This document shows, piece after piece, positions 14,088 to 16,962 of a stretch of 16,962 nucleotides of DNA (position 1 is its first letter; every line of letters starts with the position of its first letter). The DNA is from Deinococcus marmoris (GTDB lineage: Bacteria > Deinococcota > Deinococci > Deinococcales > Deinococcaceae): positions 1 through 16,962 of the forward strand of contig NZ_MSTI01000051.1 of NCBI RefSeq assembly GCF_001949125.1. The letters are read 5' to 3'. Both the position numbers and the translations under genes were made by a program. Under the pieces are notes generated by a model that worked only from the letters and a program-made list of their open reading frames with translations, searched no databases and was not told the origin of the DNA.

Positions 14088-15869
14088 TTACTTGATGAAG
14101 GTCAGGCCGATATCACGCGCACCGTAGTAGGCGTCCATCATCTCGGGGGTGTACTGACCGCCCACGCGGGTGTTGTAGGTGACATGATAGTTGGTACCCA
14201 CCAGATAGATCACAGGCTGCAACTCGCCCTCGTTCTTCATGAGCTGCGCGCCGATGGCCAGACGCTTGGCGGTGTTCAGCTCGGCGTCGCCCTGGTAGTA
14301 CTCCTTGGTCATCAACTGTTCCTGACTGGTCAGGCACTTGCCGTCGGTGGGGTTGTTGTAGCTGTGCAGGTTGGTGCCGCAGGGGACCACGTTCACGCCG
14401 AAGGGCCAGATGTTGGTGCCGCCCGACAGGCCCAGCAGGATCGCGTCGAAGGGACGGTTCTCGCCCTTGGCGGTCAACTGACCCACCAGGGCATTGAAGT
14501 CGATGGGCGTGAAGTTGACCTTGACGCCCACTTTCTTGGCCTCGTCACGGAAGACCTGGCCGAGCTGCTCACGGACGGTATTGCCCGCGTTGGTGGCCAG
14601 ATTGAATTCGAGAACCTTGCCCTTGCTGTCCACCAGATAACCGTCGGCGTTCTTCTTCTTGTAGCCGATCTGCGCCAGCAGCTTGCTGGCCTGCGCCAGA
14701 TCGTACTTGTACTCGGGCGCACCGGCCTTGATCCCCGCGTCGGTCTGGTCCTTGAAGATCGGGTAGACGCTGAAGTACACCTCGCTGCCCAGGCCGCCCA
14801 GCGCCAGCTTGATCATGGCGTCGCGGTTGGCGATGTGGCTCATGGCGCGGCGGAAACGCACGTCGCGGAACAGCGCCTGCTTGGCGGGGTCAGCCGACTT
14901 GTTCCAGTTGAAGGTGATCCAAGAAGAAGTGGAGTTGGGGCTGACGTTGGCCTTCAGGAACGCCTTGAGGTTGCCCGCGTCGATGGACTTCTTGATCTGC
15001 GCCAGATCGTCGGCCTTGCTGGGGGCGAAGGTATCGAGCTGCCCGGCCAGATAGGACGCCAGACCCGCGTTCAGGTCAGGCACGATTTTGAAGGAATAGG
15101 TGTTCAGGTAAGGAACAGGGTTGCCCTTGCTGTCCTTGTTCCAGTCGCCGTAGTACTTGTTGGCCTTCAGGACGGCGCGCTCGCCCGCCTTGTAGCTGTC
15201 CAGCACCCACATGCCCGCCGAGACGATCTCGCTGGGGTTGGTTCCCAGGCCCCACAACTTCTTGACGGCTTCCGCGCCGCCCGCCTTGTACGCCTTGCCG
15301 AACACATGGTCAGGCCAGGGCGCAAAGCTCATGATGCTCAGGGCGGTGGAACTCTGGCTGGGGAAATCGAACTGCAAGGTCAGATCGTCGATCTTCTTGA
15401 TGGTGATCGGCTTGTCGTTGATAAAGAAGGTGTCGTAGCTGTTGCTGCCCACCTTGTCGTCGGTGTGAATCTTCCAGGTGGTGATCCAGTCATCGGCGGT
15501 GATGGGCTGGCCATCGCTAAACTTCATGCCGGGGCGAATCTTGACCACAAAACGCTTGTTGTTGTTGCTGACCACGGCAGGGCCAGCGGCCATCTTGGGG
15601 ATGAATTCGTTATTGCGGGGGTCCTGCGTGAACAGGGTGGCCGAAGTGTCGGCTTCCGTACCGGGGATGCTGGTGGCTTCCGCACTGGTGAACGGGTTAA
15701 AGGTCTTGAAGTCCGACAACGCGTAGTTGCGGAACTCGCCGCCGCGCTTGTTGGCGGTGTTCTGCTCGGCAGTCCAGGCGGCGGGGTAAACGAAGGGAGC
15801 GGCCATCGAGGTGGTCGCGGTCATGGCCAGGGCCAGGATCAGTGCTTTTTTAAATGGAACTTTCTTCAT
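14088..15869 (-). CDS. dppA: Peptide ABC transporter substrate-binding protein (family 5)
   Basis: Captures peptides outside the membrane and delivers them to the DppB/DppC-like permease. I use ATG 15869, preceded by GGAGGA at 6 nt; an upstream in-frame ATG at 15902 precedes the ribosome site. The product has 593 residues. The Sec signal is at 1-23 (MKKVPFKKALILALAMTATT then SMA), with cleavage likely before APFVYP. There is no lipobox cysteine, so it is not a typical lipoprotein anchor. The mature start (RGGEFRNYALSDFKTFNPFT) and internal VVKIRPGMKFSDGQPITADD and FRDVRFRRAMSHIANRDAMI are hallmarks of SBP family 5. The protein is some 50 residues longer than E. coli DppA, a length I regard as usual for Deinococcus-Thermus relatives. 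It is the first gene of the operon, with its own promoter. Peptide length and specificity are unknown. Confidence 0.94.
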   Translation of the reverse strand: MKKVPFKKALILALAMTATTSMAAPFVYPAAWTAEQNTANKRGGEFRNYALSDFKTFNPFTSAEATSIPGTEADTSATLFTQDPRNNEFIPKMAAGPAVVSNNNKRFVVKIRPGMKFSDGQPITADDWITTWKIHTDDKVGSNSYDTFFINDKPITIKKIDDLTLQFDFPSQSSTALSIMSFAPWPDHVFGKAYKAGGAEAVKKLWGLGTNPSEIVSAGMWVLDSYKAGERAVLKANKYYGDWNKDSKGNPVPYLNTYSFKIVPDLNAGLASYLAGQLDTFAPSKADDLAQIKKSIDAGNLKAFLKANVSPNSTSSWITFNWNKSADPAKQALFRDVRFRRAMSHIANRDAMIKLALGGLGSEVYFSVYPIFKDQTDAGIKAGAPEYKYDLAQASKLLAQIGYKKKNADGYLVDSKGKVLEFNLATNAGNTVREQLGQVFRDEAKKVGVKVNFTPIDFNALVGQLTAKGENRPFDAILLGLSGGTNIWPFGVNVVPCGTNLHSYNNPTDGKCLTSQEQLMTKEYYQGDAELNTAKRLAIGAQLMKNEGELQPVIYLVGTNYHVTYNTRVGGQYTPEMMDAYYGARDIGLTFIK

Positions 15870-15970
15870 GTGAATCCTCCAGGAAAGAGTCGAGGTAGAC
15901 ATCTGGAAATGGCGACGCGCCAGCGTGAGCCGGTTCAGTGCCGAGTTGTCGTGGGGTTTCCAGCGCGGTC

Positions 15971-15999
15971 AATATATGAATTGGCCTAGTCAAGGTCAA
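15971..15999 (-). promoter_or_regulatory. Promoter of the peptide-transporter operon
   Basis: On the minus strand TTGACC (15999-15994) and TATATT (15976-15971) are exactly 17 bp apart, a near-consensus sigma-70 promoter. Transcription would start near 15964, giving a leader of about 95 nt before the binding-protein gene. Confidence 0.8.
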
Positions 16000-16085
16000 G
16001 CACAAAAACACCATTCCTTGACTTTGCGTCGATCCAGACAATCCAGCTTTACGAATGAAATGTAAATTCACCGACAACGACGGCC

Positions 16086-16125
16086 AAAAACCCGGAGACA
16101 GCTCTCATGAGCCATGTCCGGGTTT
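16086..16125 (-). terminator. Intrinsic terminator of secG
   Basis: AAACCCGGA (16088-16096) pairs with TCCGGGTTT (16117-16125), and GCTC (16101-16104) with GAGC (16109-16112) around TCAT. Read on the minus strand the stem is followed by T-rich sequence (16090-16086). It lies about 43 nt after the secG stop and isolates secG from the transporter promoter. Confidence 0.8.
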
Positions 16126-16168
16126 AAAAATTGCTTTCAGCTCTGGAACCATGTCCAGAGCAGGACAA

Positions 16169-16393
16169 TCAGCGAGAAACGATACCGATCAGCAGGGCGA
16201 TCAGCATGAAGAAGCCGCCCAGCACACTGGTAATGCGGACCAGCCCGCCTTCCACGCCGCGCCCGCCCAGCAGGGAACCGCCGGACGCCATGCTGGCCGA
16301 CAGACCCGCCTGACGCGGAACCTGCAACAGAATGAAAAAGACCAGCGCCACGCAGATCAGCGCGAACAAAACAAGAAAAAGATTCAGAATCAT
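16169..16393 (-). CDS. secG: Protein translocase subunit SecG
   Basis: The small subunit of the SecYEG channel, which assists protein export through the cytoplasmic membrane. It has 74 residues, the usual size. ATG 16393 is preceded by AGAGGT at 5 nt, whereas an extension to 16441 would run through the tRNA-Leu sequence. It has two hydrophobic helices, MILNLFLVLFALICVALVFF (1-20) and about 52-71, joined by the conserved glycine-rich loop with SASMASGGSLLGGRGVEGG. Its ribosome site lies directly after the CCA end of a partial tRNA-Leu. Co-transcription with a tRNA is therefore likely to have been the ancestral arrangement, and no separate promoter is visible in the 18-nt gap. Confidence 0.92.
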   Translation of the reverse strand: MILNLFLVLFALICVALVFFILLQVPRQAGLSASMASGGSLLGGRGVEGGLVRITSVLGGFFMLIALLIGIVSR

Positions 16394-16411
16394 GGTTGAC
16401 CTCTTGGTGTG

Positions 16412-16462
16412 TGGTGCCGATGGGGGGACTCGAACCCCCACGGTTTCCCGCTCGATTTTGAG
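16412..16462 (-). tRNA. 3' half of a tRNA-Leu(CAA), 5' half missing (partial, att-like)
   Basis: Read on the minus strand, this contains the anticodon loop CTCAAAA (16462-16456, anticodon CAA at 16460-16458), the 3' anticodon stem TCGAG, a class II variable arm CGGGAAACCG, the T-arm GGGGG-TTCGAGT-CCCCC, the acceptor strand CATCGGC, discriminator A and an encoded CCA. This is the leucine architecture. The expected 5' stem CTCGA is replaced by GCCGT, and no D-arm or acceptor strand GCCGATG occurs upstream. A 6-of-7 acceptor match (GACGGTG, 16498-16492) exists, but the anticodon stem cannot form, so I do not call an intact gene. I infer a remnant or attachment-site copy. Confidence 0.75.
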
Positions 16463-16510
16463 ACGGCAGCCGAACGTCCAACAGCATACACCACCGTCTC
16501 AGAACGTCCA
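16459..16510. repeat. Short inverted and direct repeats beside the tRNA half
   Basis: TGAGACGG (16459-16466) and CCGTCTCA (16494-16501) are perfect inverted 8-mers. GAACGTCCA occurs twice in direct orientation (16472-16480 and 16502-16510), interleaved with them. The first inverted arm straddles the edge of the tRNA-Leu half. Such interleaved repeats are compatible with recombinase binding sites, but this is inference. From 16511 to about 16590 I see nothing else recognisable. Confidence 0.6.
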
Positions 16511-16614
16511 GTTATCCGGCCTTCTCATCCAGGGCTACCGCAAAGTCAGGACAGCCTCTAGAAATGGCAAATCCATCGTGGCGCGGAACTGTTTAGAACT
16601 TCGGGTGCTAGGGG

Positions 16615-16962
16615 TTAGAGGCCACCGAAAAACAGTGCCAAATTATGAGCCGCAATCTTCCGGCAGACGTGGGCGCGGACCGACCTGAATGAATTGAGCT
16701 GGGGAAGCATCAGGTGAAAAGATCGGTCTAGCCGAGAAAAAACGGTTTCGACAATCTTTCTGACGCCCACCATCGCACCCCACCAGGGCCGGGGATGTTT
16801 CGTATTCGATTTGGGCTGCGCGTACACGCCGCAGCCCTGATACCCACGGTCTCCCAGCACCAAAGCTCCCTCGCCTTCGTCGAGGAGCGCACGGGCGAGT
16901 GGGGGATCACTCTCATTGCCTGCGGCAATGCCGAAACGGACGATCATGGCATGATCGTCCAC
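16615..16962 (-). CDS. IS982-like DDE transposase, C-terminal part (runs off right edge)
   Basis: The frame is open from the right edge to TAA at 16617-16615, giving the last 115 residues; the first in-window codon (GTG) is probably internal. Visible features are IVRFGIAAGNESD, then a DDE strand ALVLGDRGYQG with a catalytic Asp, the basic PKSNTKHPRPWW segment, and VRKIVETVFSRLDRSF with the final catalytic Glu. It ends HVCRKIAAHNLALFF. This spacing and the IETVFSQL-like helix followed by a C-terminal AHxLA helix resemble IS982 family transposases. An IS4/IS5-type element is the alternative. It lies about 150 bp from the truncated tRNA-Leu, marking the right part of the window as accessory DNA. 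Confidence 0.7.
   Translation of the reverse strand: MDDHAMIVRFGIAAGNESDPPLARALLDEGEGALVLGDRGYQGCGVYAQPKSNTKHPRPWWGAMVGVRKIVETVFSRLDRSFHLMLPQLNSFRSVRAHVCRKIAAHNLALFFGGL
16938..16960. repeat. Perfect 11-1-11 palindrome in the right-edge transposase gene
   Basis: GGACGATCATG (16938-16948) and CATGATCGTCC (16950-16960) are exact reverse complements around a single G. The palindrome lies in codons for the DDHAMIV segment. It reaches the window edge, so its full context is unknown. Confidence 0.85.

Noticed and set aside
14079..15989. Open frame of 636 codons antisense to the binding-protein gene
   Set aside because: It mirrors dppA almost exactly and has a low-complexity Gly/Val/Leu product, while dppA has a signal peptide, ribosome site and family motifs.
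16412..16498. Intact tRNA-Leu using GACGGTG as the 5' acceptor strand
   Set aside because: The acceptor pairs at 6 of 7 and a D-arm-like GCTG/CGGC can be drawn, but the anticodon stem (GCCGT against TCGAG) does not pair and the 5' part is too long.
16332..16688. Plus-strand open frame across the tRNA-Leu region (GGTRTPTVSRSIL)
   Set aside because: This peptide is a familiar artefact of translating the antisense of a tRNA. It also overlaps secG and the transposase end.

Overview
The window looks like a stretch of Deinococcus (Deinococcus-Thermus) chromosome. It is GC-rich, and it carries a SAM-riboswitch-controlled metH, a PerR/catalase pair, a short SecG with the small GGRGVEGG-type sequence, and an ABC peptide transporter whose binding protein has a plain Sec signal instead of a lipobox. 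The genus is inferred from gene style and context; no 16S or similar marker is present.

Layout. 1-366 (-): the N-terminal part of an IS66-type transposase, running off the left edge. 504-995 (-): an A+T-richer gene for a small secreted protein of unknown function. 1227-1432: an S-box (SAM-I) riboswitch with a strong intrinsic terminator, followed by metH (1487-5275, +) and an overlapping metF-like reductase gene (5272-6015, +), which together form a methionine/one-carbon operon. 6056-7720 (+): a promoter with a 7-1-7 PerR box embedded in it and a monofunctional catalase gene, followed at 7790-8239 by a Fur-family gene whose metal ligands match PerR. A 15-bp bidirectional terminator separates perR from a convergent DUF4139 exported protein (8291-9589, -). 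9699-15869 (-): a complete peptide ABC transporter operon in the order binding protein, permease B, permease C, ATPase D, ATPase F, with a consensus promoter at 15971-15999 and a terminator at 9654-9681. 16169-16393 (-): secG with its terminator.

Right edge. Immediately upstream of secG is only the 3' half of a tRNA-Leu(CAA), from the anticodon loop to CCA. The 5' half is missing, and the sequence that replaces it carries short direct and inverted repeats. An IS982-like transposase fragment follows and runs off the window. This is the most unusual spot: it has the architecture of an attachment-site scar left by a tyrosine-recombinase element integrated in the anticodon loop.

How the parts work together: metH and metF supply methyl groups for methionine and SAM, under SAM feedback. 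Catalase and its putative sensor PerR form a peroxide-response locus. The dpp/opp operon imports peptides. The middle 15 kb reads as ordinary chromosome. I found no CRISPR array, no toxin-antitoxin pair and no clear new defence system; the unusual signals are regulatory elements, repeats and the integration-like junction.
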